A stretch of 64,000 nt of DNA, from NCBI GenBank assembly GCA_021307315.1, contig JAJSPD010000012.1:1-64000 (forward strand). The letters run 5' to 3'. Source of the DNA: Bisporella sp. PMI_857 (taxonomy: Eukaryota > Ascomycota > Leotiomycetes > Helotiales > Helotiaceae). Below the pieces are notes generated by a model. The model was not told the DNA's origin, searched no databases, and saw only the letters and a program-made list of their open reading frames with translations. The position numbers were made by a program, and so were the translations under genes. Each line of letters begins with the position of its first letter. Within the stretch, counting starts at the first letter, position 1. Of this stretch, positions 45,743 to 57,900 are shown in pieces.

Positions 45743-47785
45743 TCATACAAACATCCAGCCCACGACCACCAGGGTAATGAGCATATTAAAACCTACTGCA
45801 CTCAACCTTTGGCCCAAGGAAGTTGTCCCTTGATTACCAGGATAGTTGCACTTCTTTTCGCTAGTCACTGCGTAGCTATGATTGAACGATGTAGACCCTG
45901 GTCTGGGGCACATGAAACCCATGGATGCGGGGCAGCTCTGCACAATTCCATAGCACAAGTCATCACATGGTAGAACTTCGTTATAGGGACCTGGTTGGAC
46001 CGTGGTATCAATATTTGCATTTCGTGATGATCTCAGAAATGCTGACTGGTTTGCGGCCTTCAATAGAGGCCAGTCGCCAACCATGGTTCGATTTGGGAAT
46101 GGTTGAAGCATATTACGTTGCTGAAGCCACGGCTTGGTGATGTCATTCAATGACCAGTCAGTACATCGAGGGATGGTAACCGCACAGAGCCACTGCTTAT
46201 AAGCAGCGGCGCAGTCGTCACATTTCTTTGCAAGTGAGTACTGGGCAGACGAAGTGGTCTCGCATGGTATTTGCGCAAGAACCTTCTCGAAGAACTTGTA
46301 CTGAGCTTGAGTAGCATTATCGTAGAAGGCAGAAAGGGCGGTGATGTTGGGGAAGATATTCGGATTAACAGGCACAGCATATGCAGTTTGCGAGCAAAAT
46401 GAGAGGTCGAAAACGAGAGCGCAGTTGCCACCTGTGTATATTAGTAAGGTGTTGATATGAATAGGAGAACTTGTTTGCATACCTGAAAGTGTTGTGATGG
46501 TCTGCATCTCCCAGATCTGGCCGCCACCACCAACTACATTATCACCACCATTAGTGGAGTTTCCAAACATCCCTAAGACGACATTATAAGTCGAACTACT
46601 CGTCAAACCGCTAAGGTAGAATCGCTGTCTTGGCTGATTATTTCCTCCCCAGGTCATATTTGTGATGCTCGCCTTTACGTTTTCTGCATTTTGCGCATTA
46701 TTTGGCTTTATGCTCGCAAGCTTTGATAAACCACAATATGAATGTTGAAGTCCATATATGGACCGGTCGTTTGCATTACTTGCAAACAGAACAAAAGGCG
46801 GAGAAGTCTTCATCCAAGATTGGTAGACTGAACTATTCTGATTCTCACTAGTAAGGTCGCCTGTTATTAACATGGATGCGCTAGCGTCACTATCGACAAT
46901 AGCCAAATCTAGACTTGAGTCATCGGGGTTGTGAAAGTTGTGGTAGAACCCGTCAATCGATACTGCAATTTCGGCGCTCCATACGTTCTTATAGGCAGTC
47001 GTAGATTGGCCAAAGAGACCAATGAACACATCACCGGTTGCATTAACCTTCACCATTACTGCACCTCGATCAAGAACATATCGTTCCTGCGTACTTGAAT
47101 CACTGTTGGGCCCAGGATTCGTATTGTTCGCGAATAGAGAAACATACAGCTCAAGTTGAGGAGGTGGTTCTATCGTGGTATTTTGGACTGGTGCGGGTTG
47201 AGCGCATGTATTCACAGATATGTAAACAGTTCTGACGTCTCCTGAGTCTGACTGTCGGGGTTTCAATTCTGATGATGGATCCAGCTCATCATCATCCGTG
47301 AAATCAATAGGCTGGTGTATCCCATGATCCTTGGTTCTAACTTCAATTCCTCGAGCTTGTATCAAAGAAGGCAGCCCAGCTGTAGGTGCAGAGAGGTTAC
47401 CAAACACTGATGCTTTGAGAAAGGAATACGATCTGGTTTCTCCTTGCTCTACGTTGTCGGTGATGGGCACATTGTTCAATAAAGGTTGCGGGTCGCTCGC
47501 GGTAGGTGTCTGCGGCGCTCTCGCAACAATGCCTCCATTAAATCCTAGTATGGATCCCGAATACTCTCCCGTATCTCTTATGTCCAAGTCTTCTCTTTCG
47601 ACAACTAGGAAGGGCCGCTCTCCTAATCGGTTGTGGTTATGATCCTCGTGCTGTATAGAACCTAGTTCGGCTGCATATGCAAAATGAGCATTCAGGAAAA
47701 CGTAATACAACAACAGGAGGGTCGTAGATGCTATAATAGATGCCACAAGCCGCGACTGAAGCGGATTGAGCTTTGGAAGTGGCAT
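45743..47785 (-). CDS. Stretch-activated calcium channel subunit Mid1
   Basis: Mid1 is the regulatory subunit of the Cch1-Mid1 high-affinity plasma-membrane Ca2+ channel, needed for calcium entry during stress, mating and tip growth. Exons 46483-47785 and 45743-46431 give 663 aa. An N-terminal hydrophobic signal/anchor lies at about residues 12-38 (SIIASTTLLLLYYVFLNAHF). The long extracellular part has many N-glycosylation sites and ends in the family Cys-rich module (GNCALVFDLSFCSQTAYAVP, KKCDDCAAAYKQWLCAVTIP, PCDDLCYGIVQSCPA). A hydrophobic C-terminal tail follows (GFNMLITLVVVGWMFV). The 51-nt intron (46432-46482) is a multiple of three without a stop, so it is easily missed. I include it because splicing gives the conserved junction LSGGNCALVF and it has a good GTATGC/CTAAT/CACAG set. 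Unspliced, the protein would be 680 aa. Confidence 0.94.
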   Translation of the reverse strand: MPLPKLNPLQSRLVASIIASTTLLLLYYVFLNAHFAYAAELGSIQHEDHNHNRLGERPFLVVEREDLDIRDTGEYSGSILGFNGGIVARAPQTPTASDPQPLLNNVPITDNVEQGETRSYSFLKASVFGNLSAPTAGLPSLIQARGIEVRTKDHGIHQPIDFTDDDELDPSSELKPRQSDSGDVRTVYISVNTCAQPAPVQNTTIEPPPQLELYVSLFANNTNPGPNSDSSTQERYVLDRGAVMVKVNATGDVFIGLFGQSTTAYKNVWSAEIAVSIDGFYHNFHNPDDSSLDLAIVDSDASASMLITGDLTSENQNSSVYQSWMKTSPPFVLFASNANDRSIYGLQHSYCGLSKLASIKPNNAQNAENVKASITNMTWGGNNQPRQRFYLSGLTSSSTYNVVLGMFGNSTNGGDNVVGGGGQIWEMQTITTLSGMQTSSPIHINTLLIYTGGNCALVFDLSFCSQTAYAVPVNPNIFPNITALSAFYDNATQAQYKFFEKVLAQIPCETTSSAQYSLAKKCDDCAAAYKQWLCAVTIPRCTDWSLNDITKPWLQQRNMLQPFPNRTMVGDWPLLKAANQSAFLRSSRNANIDTTVQPGPYNEVLPCDDLCYGIVQSCPASMGFMCPRPGSTSFNHSYAVTSEKKCNYPGNQGTTSLGQRLSAVGFNMLITLVVVGWMFV

Positions 47786-48444
47786 TGCGTATGCGCGGAG
47801 GGCATTTGGAAGGTTACCCCTAGTTGTATCTGAACACCCGAGAGGGGATATTGATGGCAGATATCAGTTGTTTCGAGGCATAGTTGCACGTCAAGTCTCT
47901 GGAGTAAAAATTGCTGTATTCCTGTAATCTTGTTGTCGTTGACTTTCTCAAACACTCGTACCTTCCAGCGCTTGGGCCAAGGCTGACCGAACGAGGTAAG
48001 CACGTGGGTGGGGTGCGGAAAGGACGGCAGTTACGCACAAATTTGTTAGTCGAGAATAGACTTGTCTTCAGTAATAGCGTATCTATTAGATCAGATAAGA
48101 TTATCACAAGAGCCAAAGTTTCTCTTTCATGAGAGCTTGTTCAAGATAATCAGCGCTTCATTGAGGCTCCGCCGAATTGACAGGGAGCCCACAAGTGATT
48201 TATATAGACAGACCAACCAACAAGACTCCCCATCCCAAAGAAAATCGTCTCTAAGCCCTGCTTTCCATTATTTCTAAATTGCCATCATACCATCATGTTT
48301 GATAACTGCCAGGCATCCTCCATCCCATACCCCATAGTGTTTCATGTGTAATAGCCCACCCCGATACGAAAGTCCTCATTGACTCGTTGTAGATTCATTG
48401 CCAGAGAAACAGGCAAATGAGGCCTCCATTCTTGAATATCTTCT
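47786..48444. other. MID1 promoter / YOP1 3' region
   Basis: About 660 bp without a supportable gene. Confidence 0.5.
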
Positions 48445-49155
48445 TTATAGGGTTTTATCGCCATCAGTCTTGGAGCGCAAATTTGCGGATGTTGCACCAG
48501 GGCCAGAGAAATACTTGGCAAACACTGGCTGAATGAAGGACCGGAAGACGATTTGGGCACCACTATAAGACTAGTTAGTATGCATAGTGAATGGAATTGA
48601 AAGAAGCTTACCCTGTAGCTGGAAGCGCGAGCCAAAGGGTAAGGACAAACTTGAAAGTGTAGTAGAATGGGAACCAGTAAACTGCGCTGACCGCACTCTC
48701 GAATACAGTCAAGAAGGCGAAAACGACCCAGTACTAATCACACGGTTAGCTATTATTATATGAAAGGATAGTAGTCAATATTCTTTACAGTAAGCCACTG
48801 AGTATCATCTGCTTTGCCAACACTGAATAGCGCTTCCAGGGAGTAATAGCCAGGAATGACGAATCCAGCCAGATTTGTGAGAAGCTGCCCACCGATATTG
48901 AAGAAGATGAAGAAGAAGTAGGTAGCAAGAAGACCAAGAAAAGCATAGACCTTGGGAACAGAGGTCTGCTTCTCGAGGTTGTTCAGGATCGGATACTTGG
49001 AAAGCTATTGATCGATCAGTGAAGCCCAAATACAACACTATACACCTTGAGATGATTTATGATCATCCTAGTAGATTTGTATACAAAATGAACCGATAAC
49101 CTACCTCACGATCAATTTGCGAGATATGTCCTTGTGCCTTATCTTGGAACGACAT
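48445..49155 (-). CDS. ER-shaping protein Yop1 (REEP5/DP1/HVA22 family)
   Basis: Membrane-hairpin protein that curves ER membranes into tubules together with reticulons. Four minus exons, 49105-49155, 48789-49004, 48612-48733 and 48445-48562, give 168 aa, as in other filamentous ascomycetes. The head MSFQDKAQGHISQIDRELSK is typical. Hydrophobic hairpins follow (VYAFLGLLATYFFFIFFNIG, NLAGFVIPGYYSLEAL, then TQWLTYWVVFAFLTVFESAV and WFPFYYTFKFVLTLWLALP), with the TB2/DP1/HVA22 signature TGGAQIVFRSFIQPVFAKYF near the end. All introns are ordinary. Confidence 0.96.
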
Positions 49156-49760
49156 CGTGCTACGAAGTGCAAGGTATTGCGCTGTTGTAAATGGCTTTGA
49201 AGAACAATTAGTCTCTCAAACAAGGCTTGATTGCTGGATGCGTTGATGGAAGGTGTTTTGATATTCTTTGTGTGCGGAGTGGATGGTGGGATAACAACGT
49301 AGCTTGTAATGGAGGAGGTCCGTGAAGGAGCGATATGACGAGCACGGCACGGGAGTTGATACGTAAGCGACAATGTGCGGACGCCAGTGCATCGGAAATG
49401 GGTCAATGATGTTTACACACTCTATGTATAATGGACACACCCCTCGCTTAGGTGACTGGCATGAAATGTCCTTGTTGCTGGGGCTGCTGCCGCTCTATAA
49501 ACAACGACAACAACAATTCATTGCATCCTGCCACAACGGACCACTTCGACAGCGGCTCGGCCCAAGTTCGAGTCCCTCAATCTTGGATAAGTATTTTTAC
49601 GAGGACACGGTGATTTTTCTATTCTTCCAGGAAAACGCGGATTGCACAAGATCCCAGCTCTGTCGCAAAAACCAAAACAAATAACAAAGCCCGCCCAGCC
49701 ATCTCGACATAGTCGGCAAGGCGCGCATTCTTTACTCACATAACTAATATTGCTCCCTAA
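49156..49760. promoter_or_regulatory. Divergent promoter region YOP1 / RFX gene
   Basis: About 600 bp between divergent starts. A tRNA T-loop-like string near 49568 has no matching stems. No specific site recognised. Confidence 0.4.
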
Positions 49761-52393
49761 ATGATGGGTAAGTAATATTATACTTTTCGCTTGGGGACAA
49801 GCAGCATTTCCCCATCTGCTAGTCGTTCTCTGCAATTGCTAATCTACCATCACAGAACCCAGCAAAGAGAGGATACCTCGATCGGGCTCAATCGCAAGCA
49901 ACCATAATAAAAGGCCACGATCGCGAGCATCCACGACCAGTGCACAGAGCGCAGGGCATCCACCAGTACCAGAGCATCACATTGGTGGGCAAGATATAGT
50001 ACATAAACAATGGTACAATAACGGAACCGCGCATCAACGATTCGGCAGTATAAATAATCAGATGTCACCCGAGGATATGGTTATGCACTCTGCCTCCCAA
50101 CTGCAAAATCCACAACACTACGATATTGATCCCAGCTTAGGAGCTGAGCAGCATCATGGCTTACCATATCCTCCTGAGCCCCAGTATAAACTCGAATCTG
50201 GAGGTCCGCCGGGTTCCAACGAACATTATGGCGGAAGTTATGTTGATGGTGATAGTAACTTGTTAGAGGGTCGCAGTGAGGAGCAGGATGAAGTAGAGTC
50301 TGCAGCAGGGCCAGCAAAGAAAGCTTCCAAGTCAAGCGCTGCCAACGAATTGGAAATGCGGCAACTATTTCAATCTAACAAGCATCGAAGTTTGCCAGAA
50401 GTTGCCATGGAGCTTCATGGAAACGAAAGAGGGCCGCAGTCGGAACGTCAAAGACAAGTTTTTGCTATGTTATGGTGAGTTACATAAGAATTCCGTAAAT
50501 TGAATAGGTCATCGCTAAAATTCATGAAGGATCAACCAAGTTTGTGATAAAGGGAAGGGTTCAGTTCCTAGAGGCAGAGTATATGCAAACTACGTTTCCA
50601 GATGCGCGACAGAACGTGTCACTGTCTTGAACCCAGCCTCCTTCGGCAAGCTTGTCCGTGTGCTTTTCCCTGGACTCAAAACACGAAGACTTGGAGTAAG
50701 AGGTGAATCTAAGTACCACTATGTTAACTTCAGTCTCAAAGACGACCAGCCAGAATTAGCTGTAACCCAAACTAGTCAGCCGGTTCAGAGCTTTGTGGAC
50801 GCATCAGAATTTGCAACAAGCTTCAGGTATGCTACCCTTACAACTATAGCAAAGAAACACTGCTGATTTATTAGCCAAAATGCTGTATCCAATCCGCAGT
50901 ATACCAACGATCGAGCAGCATTCCCATCACCCGATATTGTTCAGATGCCAGATACCACTCTACAACGTACTGAAGGATTTGTAAAACCGCATAGTCTGTA
51001 CCACCAGCCTGATATTCGAAGTATACAAGAACTGGACACTTCAAGCAATAAAATAACCCAGCGGCTTCGCTTTCCAAATCCAGCCGAGGTCATGACACAG
51101 GAGTACGAACCGATTTCTCTTCCCAGCATTGAGCCATTTGTCCCAGCGGGAACCGATCCGGATGCGGCCACTGCATTGACTGCTCTGTATCGCTCTCACT
51201 GTACATCTTTGATTGAGTGTATTCGCTTTTGCAAAGAAAAAACTTTCTTTCATCTCTTCCAATCTTTCCATGGAACGCTCACGATGCCGGTCCAAAAGCT
51301 CTTCGCAAATCCTGGTATAGCGGCTTGGATAGAAGAGTGTGATTTTGCCATGTATCAGAAGATGATGCGTGTAGTGGCTCCTTTGACACTCCAAGTTGCA
51401 CCGAAGCCGGTTCTAGATACCTTGAGGAGTATATCTGAACGGCTCGTCGCACATATTCAAACCTCCTTTCAAGGACAGCCTAATCACGTTATCGAAGCTA
51501 AGAAGGCACCAGCAGCGCTTTTTGCTGGATTACTGGATCGTGAACTAAGAGTCAATTTAACAGCTCATGCTGCAGCTAACATGCTCTCAAACCCTGCGAA
51601 CAGAGATCAGATGTACGAAGACTGGATTACAATGGTTAGAACTCGAAAAATTGCAGAATGCGTTCCTACAAGAGGAATGGACGATGTTGTCAACCTCCTT
51701 ATTACAGAGCTCCGAGATCTTCTTGATCCTGTTGGTGTCCCATGGGACGTAGAAGGACTCACGCCTTACGGGGAAATGGCTTTGCGTACTGGCAGACAAC
51801 AGCAAACCCGAATCCATGCTGATTCATCGACAGAGAACGTCCTGGATAGATGGGTTAATTTTTTGGTGTCTCTACCTGGCAAATTTCCATATGCCACACA
51901 TGCCGAGATTGTCTGGTGTGTCCAGTCAGTCAGCACTGCGGTCATGCGTGATCTCACAATAGCTCAAGGCAAGAGTTTTGGAGCGTGGTGGGTAACAAAG
52001 TGTTGGATAGACGAAATGATTTCTTTCATGGCCGAGCAGGGCGGGTTCATGGAATATAAATCTTCTTACCTCAACCGTCGAGGATCTACGAAGCACTCGA
52101 TGAAAGACCGCATCAGCGAGCGTCATGGAAGTCGATATAGTAGCGGCAGCGACGACTTCCTGAGGGGCAATGGTCAGATAGAGGGTAGCGTTTCCGTGTC
52201 AATGCCTATGGACATCACAAGTCAAGCAGCGATAAATTCTGCTGCCGGCCATGATGACAGTGGCATTGGGATGCAAACGCCTGATGATGATTTTGTCATG
52301 ACTAAGTATAATTTTGTTCGTGGCGACTCACATCCGCACATGGGAGCGAATAATATGAGCCATCAAGCTGTCCATGGTCCACCCGAAATATAA
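49761..52393 (+). CDS. RFX-family winged-helix transcription factor
   Basis: RFX proteins bind X-box palindromes; in fungi they control DNA-damage and cell-division genes (Crt1/Rfx1 in yeast) and morphogenesis. Exons 49761-49767, 49856-50474, 50530-50826 and 50875-52393 give 813 aa. The first exon is only 7 nt (ATGATGG). The DNA-binding domain spans about residues 165-280, from the NKHRSLPEVAM helix across an intron (FAMLW / INQVCDKGKGSVPRGRVYANY) to NPASFGKLVRVLFPGL and TRRLGVRGESKYHYVNF. Downstream are the extended central helical RFX regions (GIAAWIEECDFAMYQKMMRV; GAWWVTKCWIDEMISFMAEQGG). The last 100 residues are Ser/Gly/Asp-rich. A start at the second ATG would lose one residue only. Confidence 0.93.
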
Positions 52394-53186
52394 CGCAGGA
52401 CAGCACAGGACTTAAATTTAGCATTCAATACTACCATAGGGTTTGGACGATGGGATGGACGACTTCTTACGACATGCATGACTAAAATGACTGGTGTAGA
52501 TATGCTTGGGTTCGGTGTATATTGGATAGGAACTTGTGCTTTCTAGCGAGGGTTTTGGGGGGGTCGGTATACCTCAATGTTTTGTTGGGAGTTGGGACTG
52601 GCAGAGGTTGCTCCCTACGCCTGTGGAATTTAATGTATTTACTTATTTCGATCACTCATCCAATTCTTAGTATTATGTTATCATTATCACCATCGGCAGG
52701 ATCTTTATGGTAACAGAACAGTAAGATCCGAAGTAGTCTGAAAGAGGATCAGTTTTTTTATATTAGCTTTATGTTCTCACTTTCTATCAGTTCATCGAAG
52801 CTTCTTGCTTCGGACGGGGGATGATTGAGTAGGTTCTTCCATCAATATGATGCCAGAAAACCCCCATTCGATCTCACGCGGGACGGAAGAACAATGTGAA
52901 GCTCTGATTATAAATAAGTCGCCCCAGACCAGTCTTTTCCCAAGGTCTTCCATCGCCAAGGCGGTTCCCCCCTCGTTGGCGACGAACCATTTCACTTCCA
53001 TTTCCAGGGCTCAAGATCAACAACCCCCACCACACATCAGAGGTGGGCGCGGCTTGGGTGGGGCAGGAAAATTGTTACGCTTTGGGCTGCCGGTCGGCGG
53101 CCGCAATTCATCATATATGACTCTTAAATCTTACAACTCTTTTGCCAGTCTCGACTTTAGTCGTATATCAATCCATATTCTGGAGA
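52394..53186. other. RFX 3' region and HOM3 promoter
   Basis: About 790 bp without a gene. The frame at 52847-53230 overlaps the HOM3 start out of frame and is not credible. A Gcn4/CpcA-type half site lies at 53118-53123. Confidence 0.5.
53118..53123 (+). promoter_or_regulatory. TGACTC (Gcn4/CpcA-type) motif upstream of HOM3
   Basis: The hexamer TGACTC lies 64 bp before the aspartokinase ATG. This is the core bound by Gcn4/CPC1/CpcA, regulators of general amino-acid control, and HOM3 is a Gcn4 target in yeast. A single hexamer can be chance, so support is moderate. Confidence 0.35.
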
Positions 53187-54983
53187 ATGAGCACTGTAGC
53201 AGGCCTGAACGGGCATCAAAATGCTTCTGAATTAACCCCCAATTCCGTGGATAAGACATGGGTAGTCCAGAAGTTTGGAGGTACAAGCGTAGGCAAGTTT
53301 GCGGTCAATATAGCTGAGGAAATTGTACGGTGAGTCCTTCAGAGAGCCCCTTTCAGATGCATTGAGTCACTGACGTTTGGTTGCTGGTAGGGCGAACCTG
53401 AAGTATAACCGAATAGCAGTTGTATGCTCTGCGCGAAGCACCGGAAAAAAGGTGGAGGGTACTACAAGCAGGTGAGCTATGCGACACTCCCCCATGCCAC
53501 ATATACTGACAGGTCACGCAGGTTGCTAGAGATCTTTTCAGTTCTCGAACGTGTTAACTCCGTCAAAGAAACGGATTCGGCGCACTATGACAGCTTGGTG
53601 AAAGAATATGAGAGATTAGTTGGGGTAGTTTGTGATGATCATGTCAACGCAGCAGAAGCTGCCATAAAGTCAGCAGATATACGGTCTACACTCGTGAAGG
53701 AAATTGTTTCAGAATGCAATGAGATAATAGAGTACCGGGTGGCTGCTGAAAGATGGCATTTGGAAATAGACTCAGCTGCGAAGGACTTTCTTATAAGTTT
53801 TGGAGAGAAGCTAAGCTGTCGATTCCTGGCAGCTTTATTAGAAGACAGGGTAGGTTTGATTGAATTCAGGAGCTCGAAGAAATATAGGCTGACGCCAAAA
53901 CCAGGGCGTTGCCTCCGAATTTGTAGATCTTTCCAAAATTGTCCACTTCAAGGCAATAAAGTCGCTAAACCAAGAGTTCTACAAAGAATTAGCGATTGCG
54001 CTCAAAGAAAAGATCCAGGCCTGTGAACACAGAGTTCCGGTCATCACTGGATATTTTGGACCCGTACCAGGGGGTTTAATAGATGGGGAGATCGGGAGAG
54101 GATACACAGACCTTTGTGCAGCGTTAGTAGCTGTTGGAGTTGCAGCTGAGGAACTACAAGTGTGGAAAGAGGTTGATGGGATATTTACGGCAGATCCGTC
54201 AAAGGTTCCCACAGCCAGACTTCTCCCTAGCATCACTCCTTCAGAAGCAGCAGAGTTGACCTTCTATGGCTCGGAGGTCATTCATCATCTCACTATGGAC
54301 CAAGTCATTCATGCAACACCACCAATAAAGATACGGATAAAAAATGTCAAGAATCCACGTGGCAATGGAACCGTGATATTGCCGGATGCTGTTCTTTTCC
54401 CTGGGCAGCTCACACATTCAAGAAGCACGAGTTCATTTGGCCTAAGGAAAACACCGAAGAGGCCAACAGCTGTTACCAGCAAGGATAATATCACAGTTCT
54501 CAACGTCCATTCGAACAGGCGGTCAAAATCACATGGCTTTTTAAGAAAAGTATATACGACACTCGATAAGTGGAAGATCAATGTAGACCTCATCTCTACT
54601 AGTGAGGTGCACGTGTCCATGGCTATCCACTCCCCCAGTGTAACCGATGCAGATCTACTCGGGTGTAAAGAAGAGCTTCAGGAATGTGGCGAGGTTAGCA
54701 TCATAAACAAGATGTCTATCTTGAGTTTGGTCGGTGCAGAAATGAAGAATATGGTCGGTATCGCCGGGAGAATGTTCTCTACATTAGGCGAGCATAACGT
54801 GAATATCGAGATGATATCGCAAGGTAAGCTAACCATCAATCTATTGCTGCATCTCACGGACGCTGTTTAACAAAGCATGTAGGTGCGAGCGAGATCAACA
54901 TCTCATGTGTTATAGATGCATACGAGGCCACGCGGGCTATGAATATATTGCATACGAATCTTTTTACTTTCCTTGAATCGTAA
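53187..54983 (+). CDS. Aspartokinase (Hom3)
   Basis: First enzyme of the aspartate pathway to threonine, methionine and homoserine: ATP-dependent phosphorylation of L-aspartate, feedback-inhibited by threonine in fungi. Five exons (53187-53329, 53391-53471, 53522-53849, 53905-54823, 54883-54983) give 523 aa, near yeast Hom3 (527). The catalytic amino-acid-kinase domain begins VVQKFGGTSVGK (about residues 26-37), with SARS about 20 residues after the first intron. It continues with GYFGPVPGGLIDGEIGRGYTD and VWKEVDGIFTADPSKVPTAR. Two ACT domains follow (ITVLNVHSNRR... and KMSILSLVGAEMKNMVGIAG), the second completed by the last exon (GASEINISCVIDAYEA). A Ser/Arg insert between catalytic and regulatory halves (SRSTSSFGLRKTPKR) matches fungal enzymes. 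Confidence 0.96.
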
Positions 54984-57900
54984 GGGGGAATAGAAATTTG
55001 CCTAGGAATATCCAATATCAAAAGCATTAGGGACGAGCATTTTGGCGTTTGAAGCATTTGGTTGGCTATTATATGGGGGGCTGCAATTCTATTCCGTTTG
55101 GCCCTCGATACCTCAAAAAATGGGTAATGAATAAACCCACTGACTTAAATCCTTTCTCTTTTTCGTGCTCTGGTATACGAGTGATTCCTCGATCAACATT
55201 AGAGAACTCTTGGCTAATCATCGATAATTGAGATCTTTATGTCCATTCCGCGATTGAAGGGTTCTCTCAAGTCATGTAAAGGAATCATGAAGGTTATGGA
55301 GCTCTTTCTGGCCCATATCAAAGTGGATATCGTTGCAACAACAAGCGCAGATCAAGACTTCCTCGTTTAATTGAGAAACATGAATCAACTTGCGAGATTT
55401 CCCAAGGCCAACGAAATCAAATTACTACACTAGGGTATCATATATGGGGGTATATAGCATCAATATCCAAGCCTGCCTGTATCACACGTTTTCCACTCGT
55501 GTCAGCCTGGTTCCGAGTTCCACACTGTCCCGATCTTTGTTGAAAATTCGAAGCGTGTGGTCCCCAACGACGCTGCTTCGGTGCTCAAAGCGATTCAGTC
55601 TTGCCATTTTCGTATTTCTCGGCTAGGATTATTGATCTCTAGTATAAAGTTTCGTCCATTCTATTTTGAATAGTTCATCAACTCTACCAAACGCGATGCC
55701 GGATTCTCCCCTTGGTATTTTGCCACCATTGATCTCACCTGGCTGTTCTAAAGCTTGTGCAACGACAAGACTAAATCTGGACGGCCAGCCTGTCTCACAA
55801 CATAAGGGTAGTAAGCGTTTTGTCCGAGGCATTTCCCCAAGCTTTCTCCGTAAGTTCTAGCTCTGAGGCAGGAGCTCTATCTTACCTTCCACATATGTTT
55901 TCACCATTGTGCTTCCTCATCCCAAAGTTCTCTGCCCTTTTCTTTGCGTTTGTTGTAGGCCTTTGATCGATAGAAGTATAGAGCGCGTAGTCTGTGTATA
56001 TTGAAGTTGCCGAGTCTGTCTAGGGATAGGACACAGCTACATATTCTCGGAGAATGGAAAGAGATGTGTTTGGCAATACTGTTTAAGATGGTGTAAATAA
56101 CCCTTGAATCGTGACAACCAAGGAAAACTAGCTACGCATACCCGATAACAGTGTAACCGACCGTACCCATTTTTGGAAGTTTAACATCCTCAGGTACAAT
56201 TAAAAGTGCCTTCTGATGCTTGCAGGATGTCTCCCGATATACAAATAACTAAAAGCCTCTCTTAATATGTGGAGAAAACCATTCTCTCACATGCTTTCAC
56301 ACAGGTACGGCAGGTCGCAGTTTATGCTTCGGAAGGAATGAATGCGGCATTTCTTCAACTTTAATCATTGTGTCTGCGGAATTCCGTGGATAGTCATGCT
56401 TCATCGAGAAAATAGCGCGAGCTCATCAACTATTGACGTATCCTCCTTCGTTCATATGAAAGCTTCCGTAGAACGGACAATTTTCTGGATCCTTATTACT
56501 GACAACACCTTCTCACAATACAAACACAACGCAAAGTATTTGTTAATTTTTTTATAAAAAAATAAGAAAATTCTTTGCATTTTAGCCATCTTGTAAGCTA
56601 GGCAGGCTTGAAACTATAAGGTTGCGCCTTGTGTTAGAAATGGTTGCCATGCCACGGAAAATGGACTGCGCTATTGACCAGAGATTGGTGGCCTTTTCGT
56701 GCTGAGATCAACGCCTTCTTCGACTCGTGCTCAAGCATACTCTTTCCAAGGTCGGGGACCAAATGAATCTCTGAGACTTATTGTCTGCCCTCTTGCACAA
56801 GAAGCTACACGGGCATATTAAACCAAATCTTCTACTCCCGAAATATTCATATCTCGCTTTCTTCTCGGCTCGTACATGACCTCCTCCTTACTCATAACAA
56901 AGTGGTGAGTCACTGATTATTAATTGTAAGTATATTTTGAAGCATGGGTAGCTCTAACATGACTTCTTCCCTTTAGTAACTTATGTGATGTAAATGGATC
57001 TGAACCATAGCACTGCTTCAGTTCGATACCGCAGCGAGTATTGTACAGAGATGCAATGAGCCCAGAGCACAGGGACTCGACTGTCGGTGGAGGCCATTGC
57101 TTATTTTGTGTCATGGCTGGTGTAAGACAAGCGGGCGTACAATAATTAGATAGGGCCTAGCAATAAGCTAGCCAGTATTGCTTTTCGGTTGCAGTAAGCC
57201 GAGCGACGTCCTGAACGTGACATCCTACTGATGATCAATTCCTCATATAGTTAGGTTAAATTATGTCTCTTTAGAGATTGTGGTTATATCCCGACTCTCC
57301 TGCTTTCTAGCGCTACCAGGCCCTGGAATTCCGATGGTCTAAGTACTGCATTACTGCATATCCATAGGTTAGAAAGATGCTCTACTAGAGACAGGGAGAC
57401 AAGAAGCCGCTCCCTGTGCCTCTCGGAACATCACACACTTACCCCTGATGGACACCTACCTCCGATCATATGCGGGCAATGCTCAACATCCGTATGCAGA
57501 ATTGCGCGATCCCTTTCCAGTATGTGGAGAGCAGGGTGTAGCTTGTGCAACCTCTGCTGTATGCCATATTTATATGCAGCTGCAAGTGTGGCTGCAGAAA
57601 AGCATAAGAGGATAAGCCAACACTGTGGAAGCAAGCGCTGACAGCTCTGATAGACGACAAGAGAAAGCTTTTGGCATGAGCATAAGAGAACGAACGGCTG
57701 GGGACAACGAAGAGAGGGTGAGGAAGTATACAGGGTGGAGGGCTAGTCGTCGTACAACCGCTACCTCGACTTAAGAAAGGCGGAGTCTGGTGCGAGGATT
57801 AGCTTGAAATTTGCTGTGATGGGAGGTTAATACACTGCGGCAGCTATCTACATATCGGCCTGCCTGTATCTATGTCTGTACCTCTCTCTACCTAGCCGAG

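Noticed and set aside
49550..49590. tRNA-like TTCGAGTCC string
   Set aside because: The flanking 5-bp stems do not pair and no D or anticodon arm is found at the right spacing.
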